64,000 nucleotides of DNA, taken from NCBI RefSeq assembly GCF_036885605.1, contig NZ_CP142523.1, positions 3,224,001 through 3,288,000 on the forward strand. The letters run 5' to 3'. Every line of letters begins with the position of its first letter. Position 1 is the stretch's first letter. This document shows positions 1-10,700 of this stretch, in pieces. Source of the DNA: Janthinobacterium sp. TB1-E2 (GTDB lineage: Bacteria; Pseudomonadota; Gammaproteobacteria; Burkholderiales; Burkholderiaceae_D). The position numbers and the translations under genes are program-made. The notes under the pieces were generated by a model. That model was given only the letters and a program-made list of their open reading frames with translations. It did not search any database and was not told the origin of the DNA.

Positions 1-1991
1 CGGGCGCCCGCGCGCAAGGACTGGTGCCGCTCACCACGGAGGCGGGCAGTTTTCGGGGCGCCAGCATCATGGACGTGCCATCGACCGTCAACGTGATCAC
101 GCGCGAATTGCTGGAGCAGCAAGCCGTCTCCGGCCTGTACGACGCCGTGCGCAATACGGCCGGCGTGACGCGCCAGCAAAACGGGGGAGAGACGTGGGAT
201 CAGCTGGTGATACGCGGCATTGCCGTGGAAAACCGCACGAATTACCGCCTCAACGGCTCCCTGCCCATCATGAACTTCTCGCAAGTGCCCATGGAAAACA
301 AGGAGCGGGTGGAAGTGCTGAAGGGCGCTTCGGCCCTGTACTACGGCTTTACGTCGCCGGCCGGCGTCGTCAACTTCGTTACCAAGCGGGCCGGCAGCCA
401 GCCCGTCACCAGCATGGGCTTGAGCCTCGATGACCGTGGCAGTGCCGTGGCGAATGTCGACGTGGCGCGCCGTTTTGGCGTGCAGCAGGAATTCGGCGTG
501 CGCATCAATGCCGCTGGCGGCACCCTCGGTTCCTACCTGGATGATGTCGGCAATGGCAACCGCCGCTTCCTTTCCACGGCGCTCGACTGGAGAGTGACGA
601 ACAAATTGCTGCTCAAGGCCGACCTCGAGTACGAGCGCCGCAGGGTGACGGAGCAGGCGGGCATCGCCTTGCCCACGGCCGTGAAAGGCGTGATCAGCTT
701 GCCGCGCGCCGTCGATCCGCGCAAGCTGATCGGCCCGGACTGGTCGAATTTCGAAGCGCAAACGAAAAACGCGCAATTGCGCGCCGACTACGCCATCGCC
801 GATGGCTGGGCCTTGACGGTGGAGGCGGGCCACTCGGAAACGGCGCGCGACCGCCGCCTGGCGATCTTCCGCCTGAACAACGCGGCCGCGCTGGCCACGG
901 GCGCGGGCCGCATCACGGGCAATATCCAGCACAGCGTGGTGACGTCGGACTTGCTGCGCGCGGAACTGGCCGGCAATGTCAACACGGGTTTCATCGCCCA
1001 TGAACTGACCCTGGGCGCCTCGCGCACGGACAAATCGCAAGATCCGATTTACCAGAGCAATTACACGATCGCCTCGCAAAACCTGTACAACCCAGTGCCC
1101 GTGACGACTGTCGTGTTCGGTCCCAAGCCGACGGCGCCGACGACGGCCGGGCTCGACACGCGCGACACGGGCTTGTATGCGCTCGATCGCATGGTCTTCA
1201 GCCCGCAATGGCAAAGCGTCATCGGCGTGCGCCGCAGTAGCTATCAAAGCGACCAGGGCGCCAGCCACTACGACGTCAGCAAGACGACGCCGATGGCTTC
1301 CTTGATCTACAAGGCCACGCCCGAACTGTCGTTCTACGCGTCCACGGCGCGTGGGCTGGAAGAGGGCGAGACGGGCCCGACGGGTACCGTCAACCAGGGC
1401 GTCAAGATGGCGCCTGGCGTGAGCAAACAGAAAGAGCTGGGCGCGCGCTGGCTGACGCCGGGCGGCACCTTGCTGTCTGCGGCGCTGTTCGATATCACGC
1501 GTCCCGGCTATTACACGAATACCAGCAATGTGTTCACGTCGGACGGCGAACAGCGCTACCGTGGCCTGGAACTGTCGACCCAGGGCAAGCTGACGCGCCA
1601 GTTGTCGTGGCAGACGTCGGCCCAGTTCCTCGATCCAAGCTTTGCGCACATCAACGCCGACTACAACGGCAAGGCGCCGGAAAACGCGTCGAAACGCACG
1701 GCCAGCGCCTTTCTCGCCTACGCGTTTGACACCGTGCCGGGCCTGTCCGTCAACGGCGGCGCGTATTACTACAGCGCCCGTCCCGTCAACGACCTGAACC
1801 AAGCCTTCCTCGGCGGCGTGAGCCTGTTCAGCGCGGGCGCCCGCTATGCTAGCCGCGTGATGGACAAGGCCGTCGTGTGGCAGTTGAACGTGGAAAATGC
1901 AGCCGACAAGCGCTACTGGGCCGGCGCCGGCACGCGCCTGGCGTCGGGCGCGCCGCGCGCGATCAAGCTGTCGATGAAGGTGGATCTATAA
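1..1991 (+). CDS. TonB-dependent siderophore receptor, 5'-truncated by window edge
   Basis: Outer-membrane receptor that would import a ferric siderophore using TonB energy. The frame is open to the window edge, so the signal peptide and first part of the plug lie upstream; GTG at 24 is only the first start codon seen inside. The plug domain is clear in the first ~110 visible residues (VPSTVNVITRELLEQQ, then LVIRGI, then VEVLKGASALYYGFTSPAGV followed by VNFVTKRAG), which is the FhuA/FecA-type siderophore receptor plug. The rest is a long barrel of alternating strands, ending with an aromatic/hydrophobic C-terminus (IKLSMKVDL) as expected for an outer-membrane barrel. The specific siderophore cannot be told. 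It lies directly upstream of a copper-type receptor pair, so this end of the window is a metal-uptake block. Confidence 0.9.
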   Translation, partial: GARAQGLVPLTTEAGSFRGASIMDVPSTVNVITRELLEQQAVSGLYDAVRNTAGVTRQQNGGETWDQLVIRGIAVENRTNYRLNGSLPIMNFSQVPMENKERVEVLKGASALYYGFTSPAGVVNFVTKRAGSQPVTSMGLSLDDRGSAVANVDVARRFGVQQEFGVRINAAGGTLGSYLDDVGNGNRRFLSTALDWRVTNKLLLKADLEYERRRVTEQAGIALPTAVKGVISLPRAVDPRKLIGPDWSNFEAQTKNAQLRADYAIADGWALTVEAGHSETARDRRLAIFRLNNAAALATGAGRITGNIQHSVVTSDLLRAELAGNVNTGFIAHELTLGASRTDKSQDPIYQSNYTIASQNLYNPVPVTTVVFGPKPTAPTTAGLDTRDTGLYALDRMVFSPQWQSVIGVRRSSYQSDQGASHYDVSKTTPMASLIYKATPELSFYASTARGLEEGETGPTGTVNQGVKMAPGVSKQKELGARWLTPGGTLLSAALFDITRPGYYTNTSNVFTSDGEQRYRGLELSTQGKLTRQLSWQTSAQFLDPSFAHINADYNGKAPENASKRTASAFLAYAFDTVPGLSVNGGAYYYSARPVNDLNQAFLGGVSLFSAGARYASRVMDKAVVWQLNVENAADKRYWAGAGTRLASGAPRAIKLSMKVDL

Positions 1992-2027
1992 GGCTTGACT
2001 TGCGCGCTGTCCACGGGTGACCTGCGC

Positions 2028-2036
2028 TGATACAAT
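2028..2036 (+). promoter_or_regulatory. Extended -10 promoter element next to a start codon
   Basis: TGATACAAT matches an extended -10 (TGnTATAAT) with one mismatch in the hexamer TACAAT at 2031-2036. It lies only six bases before the ATG at 2043, so transcription starting about seven bases downstream of the hexamer would begin at or next to the A of the ATG. No Shine-Dalgarno sequence is visible in the gap. A convincing -35 at 17 bases is missing (TTGACT at 1995-2000 is 30 bases away). This is inference from sequence only. Confidence 0.4.
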
Positions 2037-2042
2037 GTTGCC

Positions 2043-2435
2043 ATGTTCATCAGCAAAGGCAAGGCCGGCATCGTCCTGTGGATCGCGTGTATCGCCATCT
2101 TCCTGGCCACGCTCGCCCCTACGGTATCGCGCGCGCTGACGGTCGCCAGCGGCCTGGCCGTGCCCAGCCTGGAAATCTGCTCGGTGGCGGGCGGCATGAA
2201 TATGCTACCCGCAACATTCTCCACGGATAAGCCCGATACCAAGAGCAGCATGCGCATAGGCGATTGCCCGTGCTGCAGCATGCATGCGGCAGCCCTGGAT
2301 GTGCCGCCCACGACCCTCGTGCTCGCTTCCGGAGAGCTCATCACGGGCTTGCTGCCCCTGCTGTTCTACCAATCCGCCACGCCCTTGTTCGCCTGGACAC
2401 CTGTCCAGCCTCGCGGGCCGCCTGCCGCTTTCTGA
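2043..2435 (+). CDS. DUF2946 family protein, probably copper-linked
   Basis: A 130-residue protein with an N-terminal hydrophobic segment (about residues 10-35) that could be a signal anchor, a Cys/Met/His-rich middle (GDCPCCSMHAAAL near residues 77-89, with several methionines just before it) and a second hydrophobic stretch near residue 110. This matches the DUF2946 family, whose members often sit beside TonB-dependent copper receptors; here the copper-type receptor follows about 90 bases downstream on the same strand. The CxCC-MH cluster suggests a soft-metal binding role at the membrane or in the periplasm, but no activity is established. No ribosome binding site precedes the ATG, see the -10 element entry. 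Confidence 0.7.
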   Translation: MFISKGKAGIVLWIACIAIFLATLAPTVSRALTVASGLAVPSLEICSVAGGMNMLPATFSTDKPDTKSSMRIGDCPCCSMHAAALDVPPTTLVLASGELITGLLPLLFYQSATPLFAWTPVQPRGPPAAF

Positions 2436-2524
2436 TCTGTCCCTTTCCCTGAACTGCCTTGCGCCGCGCGTATCGTGCGCTTGCGTCTGTTCGTCTTGCC
2501 CATACAGAATCTGAAAGCAGCACC

Positions 2525-4603
2525 ATGAAACATTTCCCCTTATTGATTTCCCTCGCCATCGCCATGCCCGCCGTGGCGCAAACCCGCACTGAACAGGTTT
2601 TGCCCGAGATGAAAGTCATCGTCACGGCCATAGGCGACGGCTACCGTCCCGCCGCCGACACGGCGCTCATGTTGTCCAGCACGCCTGGCTACAGCGTGGC
2701 GGCCGGCGGCGGCGTGTCCGGCTTGCCGGTGGTCAATGGCTTTGCCGATGACCGGCTGAAAATACGCATCGACGGCATGGAACTGACGTCGGCCTGCGCC
2801 AACCACATGAATGCGCCGCTGTCGTATATCGATCCGCAGCAGGTGCAGCGCATCCGTCTGATCGCGGGCGTGACACCCGTCAGCGCGGGCGGCGACAGCA
2901 TAGGCGGCACCATCGAAGTGCAGTCGAACGCGCCCGTGTTCGCCCAGCCCGGCGCGGGCCTGCTCACGCAAGGCAGCTTTGCCGTGTCGGGACGCAGCGT
3001 CAACAACAGCGTGGCGACCAGCGTGAACGCGTCGGCCGCCAGCGACAGCCTGAGCGTCGGCTACAGCGGTGCCTACACGCGCGGTCACAGTTATGAGGAT
3101 GGCCACGGCAATAAAGTGCTGGCCAGCATGTTTGAAAGCATCAACCAGTCCATCGTGCTGGCGGCGAAGCGCGATGGCCAGCAGCTGACCCTGCGTGCCG
3201 GCGTGCAGCACATCCCGTACCAGGGATTTCCCAACCAGTACATGGACATGACGGACAACCACGGCCAGTTCGCCAACCTCGCTTACCAGGGCACATTTGC
3301 CTGGGGCGTGTTTGACGCGCGCGCCTACTGGCAGCAGACGGATCATGAAATGGGTTTCTTTACGCCCGAGCGCAAAGGTTCGATGCCGATGATCACGCAC
3401 GGGCGCAACACGGGCTATGCGCTGATGGCCAGCCTGCCGACCGCTGCGGGCGAGTTGCGCCTGGGCCAGGAGTGGCACGGCTTCCGCCTCGACGATTACT
3501 GGCCGGCTGTGCCCGGTTCCATGATGATGGGACCGCGCACCTACCTGAACATCAACGACGGCAAGCGCGACCGTACCGTGTTGTTCGGCGAACTGGAAAC
3601 GCGCCACGATGCGCGCTGGACGAGCGTGCTGGGCTTGCGCGGCGAATCCGTGCGCATGGACACGGGCGACGTGCAATCGTACGGCACCAACATGATGAAC
3701 ATGCCGGACGTGATGGCCGCCAGGGCTTTCAATGCGCGCAGCCGCAGCCAGCGCGACACGAATATCGATGCTTCCGCGCAAGCCACGTTCACGCCAGACG
3801 CGGCCAGCAGCTATGAATTCGCGCTGGCGCGCAAGGTGCGCTCGCCCAACCTGTACGAGCGCTACTCGTGGGGCCGGGGTTCGATGGCGATGACCATGAC
3901 CAACTGGTTTGGCGATGGCAACGGCTATGTGGGCGATATCGACCTCAAGCCCGAGACCGCTTACACGGCGGCCTTCACGGCCGACTGGCATGGCGGCGGC
4001 GAGGAGGGCTGGTTCGTGCGCCTCAACCCCTATTACAGCAAGGTCGACAATTACATCGACGTCGACGTGCTGTCATCTTTCCACCCCTACATGAAAATGG
4101 GTGCGAACGGCAATTTGCTGCGCTTTGCCAACCACGACGCCAAGCTGTATGGCGCCAATCTGGCGTGGCAGCTGCCACTGACGAGCAGCGCACGCTGGGG
4201 CAGCTTCATGGCGACAGGCAACGCCGCATACACGCGGGGCAAGCGCAGCGATGGCGGCGACCTGTACCGTATGATGCCGTTCAACGCCTTGCTGGCCGTC
4301 GAGCACAAGCTGGGCGCCTGGAGCAACCGCATCGAAACGAAAATCGTGGCCCGCAAGGATAAGGTCGACGCGCGCCGCGTCGAACCGGAAACGGGCGGCT
4401 ACGCGCTCGTCAACCTGCGCAGCAGCGTAGCGCTGAGCAAGATGGCCAGCCTGAGCGCGGGCGTGAGCAACCTGTTCAACCGCGCGTATGCAGACCCGCT
4501 GGGTGGCGTGTATTTGTCCGGCTTGAAAGCGAGCGGCGGCGCGCTGCAAGCATTGCCGGCCGAGGGCAGGTCGATTGATCTGGGGCTGCAACTGAAGTTC
4601 TAA
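2525..4603 (+). CDS. TonB-dependent copper-type receptor (OprC-like)
   Basis: A 692-residue outer-membrane receptor. The ATG at 2525 begins a good signal peptide (MKHFPLLISLAIAMPAVAQ, then TRT), so I prefer it to an earlier in-frame start at 2459. The plug carries GMELTSACANHMNAPLSYID followed by QQVQRIRLIAGVTPVSAGG, a Cys/Met/His-containing arrangement typical of the TonB-dependent copper receptor family (OprC type). Many methionine-rich barrel loops are visible, for example MDMTDNHGQF, GSMPMITHG, PGSMMMGPRT, NMMNMPDVMAA and GSMAMTMTNWFGDGN, which fits copper binding. It ends in LGLQLKF, a normal barrel terminus. It probably forms a functional pair with the upstream DUF2946 gene. The copper substrate is inferred from family and context. 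Confidence 0.85.
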   Translation: MKHFPLLISLAIAMPAVAQTRTEQVLPEMKVIVTAIGDGYRPAADTALMLSSTPGYSVAAGGGVSGLPVVNGFADDRLKIRIDGMELTSACANHMNAPLSYIDPQQVQRIRLIAGVTPVSAGGDSIGGTIEVQSNAPVFAQPGAGLLTQGSFAVSGRSVNNSVATSVNASAASDSLSVGYSGAYTRGHSYEDGHGNKVLASMFESINQSIVLAAKRDGQQLTLRAGVQHIPYQGFPNQYMDMTDNHGQFANLAYQGTFAWGVFDARAYWQQTDHEMGFFTPERKGSMPMITHGRNTGYALMASLPTAAGELRLGQEWHGFRLDDYWPAVPGSMMMGPRTYLNINDGKRDRTVLFGELETRHDARWTSVLGLRGESVRMDTGDVQSYGTNMMNMPDVMAARAFNARSRSQRDTNIDASAQATFTPDAASSYEFALARKVRSPNLYERYSWGRGSMAMTMTNWFGDGNGYVGDIDLKPETAYTAAFTADWHGGGEEGWFVRLNPYYSKVDNYIDVDVLSSFHPYMKMGANGNLLRFANHDAKLYGANLAWQLPLTSSARWGSFMATGNAAYTRGKRSDGGDLYRMMPFNALLAVEHKLGAWSNRIETKIVARKDKVDARRVEPETGGYALVNLRSSVALSKMASLSAGVSNLFNRAYADPLGGVYLSGLKASGGALQALPAEGRSIDLGLQLKF

Positions 4604-4630
4604 AGCGGGCAATCAGCGGCGTCTTCCTGT

Positions 4631-4673
4631 GCCGATGCGGAAGGGAGGCGCCTGCTGGCATTGCCGCATCGGC
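4631..4673. terminator. Hairpin after the copper receptor gene
   Basis: The arms GCCGATGCGG (4631-4640) and CCGCATCGGC (4664-4673) are perfect reverse complements with a 23-base loop. There is no T-run, so a rho-independent terminator is only possible, not shown. It lies between the receptor stop and the convergent small gene. Confidence 0.35.
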
Positions 4674-4748
4674 GAGCGCCTGGGGTTTGTGACAATGTGC
4701 GCGTGTATCTTTTTCAACACCATCCTCTGGCTATCCGGCACAGCGCCA

Positions 4749-4973
4749 TCAATTCCCACCGCCGTTCTTTTTCCGCCGTGACCCCGTGAGGACGCGCAGC
4801 GCGGTGGCGATCGGCACCTTGTTCTTGGCGAGGTAGGCGGCGGCCGTGGCCGTATCGAGCATTTCCTGGAAAATAATGCCGACTTCGACCTTTTGGGCCG
4901 TCAAGTCGTCCTGCCTTGCGCAGTCGAGGATATCCATATTCGTAGCAGTGACTTTGTCATTCTTGGAGCGCAT
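4749..4973 (-). CDS. Small hypothetical protein, 74 residues
   Basis: I do not recognise this protein. It starts MRSKNDKVTATNMDILDCAR and ends in a basic tail (GSRRKKNGGGN). A GAGG sequence seven bases before the ATG and its position in an otherwise empty stretch support translation. The middle (VGIIFQEMLDTATAAAYLAK) is predicted helical, and the protein has no signal peptide or membrane segment. It is convergent with the copper receptor and divergent from the D-serine ammonia-lyase gene. Function unknown. Confidence 0.55.
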   Translation of the reverse strand: MRSKNDKVTATNMDILDCARQDDLTAQKVEVGIIFQEMLDTATAAAYLAKNKVPIATALRVLTGSRRKKNGGGN

Positions 4974-5281
4974 TTTTGCCTCGGTGGAAAAGAGAAAAAA
5001 TGTCTCCTTTTATTTGCCTTTAAGATAACTTATTTTTGTGACTTTGTGGTAATTTTTCTTTAATCGATAGTGCATTCAGGAATTAAATTTAGCTATCGTT
5101 CAAGTTCAGGACCCGGTCATGCGCGGCGTCGGCATGCGATATCGTCCACGCGTTCTGGCGTTCCGTGCGGACGATAAATATGGCATAGATGACTTCCCGT
5201 CACCCATTGCCTGATCATCCATCGTTTGCCAGCGGCGCCCGCATGCGGTCTAATCATGGTTTGTTCCTTCACGAGGTTGAC
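4974..5281. other. Intergenic region with candidate regulatory dyad
   Basis: This 308-base gap separates the divergent small gene and dsdA. Its left half is AT-rich (about 5000-5100), as expected for promoters. Near the dsdA side, ATCGTCCACG (5141-5150) and CGTGCGGACGAT (5164-5175) form an imperfect inverted repeat that could be an operator, perhaps for the LysR-type regulator encoded after dsdA. I see no RNA gene or convincing -35/-10 pair. Confidence 0.35.
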
Positions 5282-6613
5282 ATGCTGCCCACTTCCGCCA
5301 TCGTCGCGCTGCGCGAAAAATTTCCCCTGATTACAGAACTGATGGCCTTGGAGCCCTTGAGCTGGTTCAACCCCGGCATTGCGCCGGCGGCCGAGGGTCT
5401 GAAAGACGTGGGCTTGACGGCGGATGACGTGGCGCAGGCCAGTGCGCGTCTGGCCCGTTTTGCGCCGTATCTGGCCAAGGCTTTCCCGGAAACGCAGGCC
5501 AGCGGCGGCGTCATCGAGTCGCCCGTCGTGCCGTTGCCAGCCATGCAGGCGGCACCAGGTTTGGCGTTAGACATGACAAGCGGTCAGCTGTGGCTCAAGC
5601 AGGATAGCCATTTGCCCATTTCCGGCTCGATCAAGGCGCGCGGCGGCATCTATGAAGTGCTGAAACATGCGGAAACGCTGGCGCTGGACGCAGGCTTGCT
5701 GAAAGACGGCGATGATTACAGCCTGCTGGCCAGCGACGCCGTACGGGCGTTTTTCGGCCAGTATGCGATCGCCGTCGGCTCGACGGGCAACCTGGGTTTG
5801 TCGATCGGCATCATGAGCGCGCGCCTGGGCTTTCGTGCCACCGTCCACATGTCGGCTGACGCGCGGCAATGGAAGAAGGACAAATTGCGCAGCCACGGCG
5901 TCACCGTCGTCGAGTACGCAACCGACTACAGCGTGGCCGTGGAAGCGGGGCGCAAACAGGCGGAGAACGATGCCACCTGCCACTTCGTCGACGATGAAAA
6001 TTCGCACGATCTGTTTCTCGGCTACGCGGTGGCGGGCCAGCGCCTGAAAGCCCAGTTCGCCGCAAAGAACGTCACGGTCGATGCGCAGCATCCCTTGTTC
6101 GTGTATCTGCCGTGCGGCGTGGGCGGCGGCCCCGGCGGCGTGGCCTTCGGCTTGAAGCTGGCTTTTGGCGATCATGTTCACTGCATCTTCGTCGAGCCGA
6201 CCCATTCACCGTGCATGCTGCTGGGCGTGTACACGGGCTTGCATGATGGCATCAGCGTGCAGGAAATCGGCATCGACAACCTGACGGCCGCCGATGGCCT
6301 GGCCGTGGGACGCCCGTCCGGCTTCGTCGGGCGCGCCATGCAGCGGCTGATTGACGGCTACGCCACGGTCACGGATGAAGAACTGTACCGCTTGCTTACG
6401 ACGCTGGAACAAACGCAAGGTTTGCGCCTGGAACCGTCGGCCGTGGCCGGTTTCGCGGGCATTCCTGCCGTGCTGGCCGCGCCGCAATACCGGCAGCACC
6501 TGGAAGCGGCCACGCACCTGGTGTGGGGCACGGGCGGCAGCATGGTGCCGGAGCACGAAATGGCCGCTTACGTGGCGCGCGGCCACGCCTTGCTGGCGGC
6601 CGGCGCCGCTTGA
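5282..6613 (+). CDS. dsdA: D-serine ammonia-lyase (D-serine dehydratase)
   Basis: Cytoplasmic PLP enzyme that converts D-serine to pyruvate and ammonia, detoxifying or using D-serine. The ATG at 5282, preceded by an AGG-type ribosome site, gives 443 residues, close to the E. coli enzyme length; an upstream in-frame start at 5189 would add 31 residues unlike the family. The PLP lysine lies in SGSIKARGG (Lys118), the glycine loop that holds the cofactor phosphate in [10 protein letters not shown], and the substrate-side motif GSTGNLGLS is present. The stop overlaps the start of the next LysR gene by one base, implying translational coupling. Nothing looks damaged. Confidence 0.95.
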   Translation: MLPTSAIVALREKFPLITELMALEPLSWFNPGIAPAAEGLKDVGLTADDVAQASARLARFAPYLAKAFPETQASGGVIESPVVPLPAMQAAPGLALDMTSGQLWLKQDSHLPISGSIKARGGIYEVLKHAETLALDAGLLKDGDDYSLLASDAVRAFFGQYAIAVGSTGNLGLSIGIMSARLGFRATVHMSADARQWKKDKLRSHGVTVVEYATDYSVAVEAGRKQAENDATCHFVDDENSHDLFLGYAVAGQRLKAQFAAKNVTVDAQHPLFVYLPCGVGGGPGGVAFGLKLAFGDHVHCIFVEPTHSPCMLLGVYTGLHDGISVQEIGIDNLTAADGLAVGRPSGFVGRAMQRLIDGYATVTDEELYRLLTTLEQTQGLRLEPSAVAGFAGIPAVLAAPQYRQHLEAATHLVWGTGGSMVPEHEMAAYVARGHALLAAGAA

Positions 6614-7545
6614 TGCCGGCCGGCGCACCGCGCATGGCGACGCTGACGGCCAGCCAGTTTGCCAACCTGCACACGTTTCTCGTGGCGGCGCGCCATGCCA
6701 GTTTTGCGCTGGCCGCGCAGGAACTGGCGCTCACGCCCAGCGCCGTCAGCCACCGCATCGCGCGGCTGGAAGCGGGCCTGGGTCTGCGCTTGTTCGAGCG
6801 CCTGACGCGGCAGGTAAAGCTGACGCAGGATGGCGAACGCATCTTCGCCGCGCTGCAAATTGGCTGGGATGGTTTGCATGCGGCGCTGGCCGGCGGCGAT
6901 GCGCTCACGGGCAGCATCACCGTGCATGCGCGCCCCTCCATCGCCCAGTGCTGGCTCGTGCCGCGCCTGGCAGGTTTCACGGCGCAGTATCCGGACGTGT
7001 CGATCGATTTGCGCGTGGGAAATGATAGCGTGGACTTTCGCGCGGGCCAGGTCGACCTGGCCTTGCATTACGGCGACGGCAACTTTCCCGGCCTGGCATC
7101 GCGCAAGCTGATGGACGAATGGCTGGCGCCCGTGTGCAGCCCGGATTATGCACGCGAACACGGTTTGCTCGATGCGCCGCATCAGATTCAAGACGCGACG
7201 GTACTGCACGACACCCTGGCCTGGCCCGCCTGCGCGCCCGATGCCGAGTGGCGGCTGTGGCTGGACGGGCAGGCGCCCGGCGTAAACTTGCCCGCGCGCA
7301 GCCTGCGTTTCGACCGCGCCGACCTGTGCGCGCAGGCGGCCATCCACCACGCCGGCGTGGCCATGGGCCGGCGCCAGCTGGTGCAGCCGTGGTTAGATAG
7401 CGGCCAGCTGATCCTGCCGTTTGGCGATTTTTCCCTGGACAGCCCGCAGGCGTATTACCTCGTGCACAGCGGACGCGCCGCACTGCCGGCAAGAGTGCAA
7501 GCCTTGTTTGACTGGCTGCTGGGGCAGGTTTCAGTTAGTTGCTGA
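6613..7545 (+). CDS. LysR-family transcriptional regulator (DsdC-like)
   Basis: DNA-binding regulator, probably of the D-serine gene just upstream. The winged helix-turn-helix is at the N-terminus (FLVAARHASFALAAQELALT, then PSAVSHRIARLEAGLGLRLF), and the remaining ~220 residues form the usual effector domain. The ATG at 6613 overlaps the dsdA stop (TGATG); an alternative ATG is at 6634. The helix-turn-helix resembles the GcvA/DsdC branch. Unlike E. coli, where dsdC is divergent from the transporter and dsdA genes, here the regulator follows the enzyme on the same strand, so dsdA and regulator would share a transcript. The exact inducer is inferred. Confidence 0.85.
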   Translation: MPAGAPRMATLTASQFANLHTFLVAARHASFALAAQELALTPSAVSHRIARLEAGLGLRLFERLTRQVKLTQDGERIFAALQIGWDGLHAALAGGDALTGSITVHARPSIAQCWLVPRLAGFTAQYPDVSIDLRVGNDSVDFRAGQVDLALHYGDGNFPGLASRKLMDEWLAPVCSPDYAREHGLLDAPHQIQDATVLHDTLAWPACAPDAEWRLWLDGQAPGVNLPARSLRFDRADLCAQAAIHHAGVAMGRRQLVQPWLDSGQLILPFGDFSLDSPQAYYLVHSGRAALPARVQALFDWLLGQVSVSC

Positions 7546-7707
7546 AACGCATTAAATGGTTTTCAACCTTTTACTAATACTCGTGAACTTAAGCTAGCCC
7601 CAGCACCCACTATTTTCTCAACTGATTGACTTGTGCCGATGTAAGGGGCATTGCCCTAAGATAATGGTATCATTTGAGCAATATAAACCATACAGAGTCA
7701 GCCCTAA

Positions 7708-10700
7708 ATGATAGACTTCGTCGATCTGGAACGCCACTTCGCACCAATATACAAAGACAAGGATGCGGAACTTAACTGGAGTTTACATTTAGGACGAAAG
7801 TATGGAAATTGGCTTAATTGGGAAGAACTTCTCAAGCGTCGCCGTGTGGTCCTACTTGCGGAAGCGTTGTGCGGGAAAACCAAGGAACTTGAGCAAAGAG
7901 CCCTAATGCTAAGGGGGCAGGCGCACCCCGCGTTTTATGTTCGTATTGAGGATCTGATAGACCATGGCTTCATAGCCGCTCTGCGAAGGGAGGATGCTCA
8001 GTTGTTTGACGCATGGAAGCAGAGCGAGACGGGCGATGCCTGGTTTTTTCTTGATTCGGTTGATGAGGCCAGAATCAACAACAAGTCGTTTCCAAGTGCT
8101 CTCCGTACTCTCAGCAATGAACTGGGTAATGATAGCCTGAATCGAGCGTTTATTATTGTCAGTTGCCGAGTCAGTGACTGGAAAGGCAAGTCAGATCGCG
8201 AAGCAATTGAAACTGAATTACCTTTTGTTAATAATTTAGCCTGCCATGATCGTGACGAAATCTTATTAGGGCCTATTTTTGACAAGCATACAATAAAGAC
8301 CCACACAACAATTTTGGATGAGGTGCCCAGGCCTAGTGATTTACTTGTTGTTCAGTTAGTTCCTTTGACCGACGACCAGAAGCTGAAAATGGCAGACGCT
8401 GCCAAAATTGACGGACGAGCGCTGCTTCGAGCTATTAATCAATCTGGTTTAGATGCGATGGCAGAGCGTCCTGGTGACTTTATAGACTTGATTGGTTATT
8501 GGGCTGAACATTCGCGCCTTGATTCGTTGATCGAAATGACGGCAGCAGGTGTACGTCGTAAGCTTCGCGAGGAGAACCAACACCGGGCCGGGTTGCTAAG
8601 TCCGGAGCGTGCAATGGATGGTGCGAGGCGACTGGCCGCTGCCTTAGTATTCGCCAAGACGTTTGCGCTGAAAGCGCCTGGGCAAGAGCCAGACCTGACC
8701 TTGTCGAAAGGTGCAATTAATCCTTCCGATATACTACATGACTGGCAACCCCATGAGGTCAACGCCTTATTACGTACCGGTGTATTTGCGCCAAGCACAT
8801 ACGGACGCATCAAGTTTCACCATCGGACTACACAGGAGTTCCTTGCTGCCTGTTGGTTGCGTACCTTGCTTGAGCATAATTGCCCCATATCTGAAATAAA
8901 AAGATTGCTCTTCGCGGATCCGTATGGCGCAAAGACTGCTGTTCCTTCATTACTTGCCGTAACCGCGTGGCTGTCCCAGTGGGTGCCTGAAGTCTGTCAG
9001 GAATTGATTGAGCGCGAACCTATTGCGCTAATTGTGCATGGTGATCCTAAATCTCTTTCCCTGCAGACTAGGGGGGCTTTGCTGAACTCCTACGCTCACC
9101 TAGATGCTGCCGGCAGGCTTGATTATGAATATATCGATAATCGAGCAGCATGGATGTTTTCGAATTCTGCGCTGGCAAAGGCAATCAATCTCGCTTGGCA
9201 AGCTAACTCCAAAGCGGGATTTAGACTGCATCTCTTACATTTCATCGAAGAAGGCCGGGTTGAAGCATGTGTGCACTTGGCGCGGCAGGCCGCTTGCGAC
9301 GAATCTCAGGACGATATGCGTATAGCTGCTACCAGAGCCATGGTCGTATGCAACGATCATTCTGGGTTGAAAAAAATTGCAAGACAGTTGATTGCGGAAC
9401 CGGAGCGATTGAATGCTCGTCTTGCACCCCGGTTGGCTGAGTTGCTTTACCCGAACTACCTGAATATCGCAGACCTTCTTATGCTGATCGAGCGCTCTGA
9501 GCAGGCAAGAAAATTCTCATCCGATGGCTTTGCTAGTTACCTTGCCACATTCCACAAGCAAACGCCATCTAGACTAGACAAGAAGAGATTGGTTGCTGGT
9601 ATCGCGGATCTGGTTCTCGGTTCGGATCGTCTGAATGCCTCAAACGAAACTGCTACACGGTATACGGAACTTTGCAAGGGAATTGCAGATCTGGCGAATG
9701 CCGAATTTTCAGTATCCGGACGAGGTGAGATTGAGGATGGAATGTTGCACTTGTTGATGGCGGTCGAACGCGTCTTGGACTATTACCATGAGGACGCGGC
9801 TTTGCCTGCGCTTAAAGACAGGGTGCGTGCGGACAAACATTTGAATCGCCAACTGATGTGGGCCGATGCTGCTGCTTGGCGCAGTAGGCCAACAACGGAT
9901 CATCCAATCGTCCATTTCTGTCAGATAGGCCCGTTCTATGGCCGTACTCTTTGGGGGACCGATGCAAGCGACCTAGACTGGCTTCTGAACGATGCACGGA
10001 GAATGTGTAGTGAAGATGATCGGCGTATTGCTTTCAGCGCGCTATGGCATGCGTTGAAAGATGATGAGGTATCGCCTTTACGTTTGCGTTTAGATCTATT
10101 GGCATTCGAAGATTTGGTATTGGGCAGGGATCTTGCTGAGTTCGTAAAACCAAGGGAACCAGATGCTTATGTACAGCAACAACTGGAGGCGAAGCTTGAG
10201 CATGAGAAAGAAGCTGCGAGAGCGAAACAATCCTGGCTTGATTTTCGTGAGGAGTTAAGCAAGAATCCGTCAATCCTCGACCATGCCGATACATTGATCT
10301 CTTGGCGAGGAGGCCAGCACAGGCTTTACACTTTGACGACATGGTTAAAAATGCGTGCCGCCAAAGACGGTAAGGACAATGTTATATCTTATTCACTTCT
10401 TAATGGCGTATTTAGCCATGAAGTTATCGAGCACTATGCTGCAGGTATGCGCCAAGTATGGCGACTGCGTAAACCCGTTCGGCCGAATGTTTCAGGCATT
10501 AACCGGACATTCACTCTCTTAAGCCGTCTGGCACTCGATGCATTGACTTTAGACAGCCAGAGCAGTGGTTGGGCCACGAATTTGAGTGAGATGGAAGTTA
10601 GGACTGCCATTCGTCACGCAACGATGGCAGGAACGATTAGATGTTCATGGGTTCATAAACTCGTCCTGGCTCGAACCGAGATAGCTTTACCGGAAATTGT

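Noticed and set aside
2540..3991. A 483-codon minus-strand open frame opposite the copper receptor
   Set aside because: His/Ala/Arg-rich shadow product with no family features.
7546..7707. Search for attachment sites or direct repeats flanking the STAND gene
   Set aside because: I compared both flanks by eye and saw no shared direct repeat, integrase or tRNA gene.
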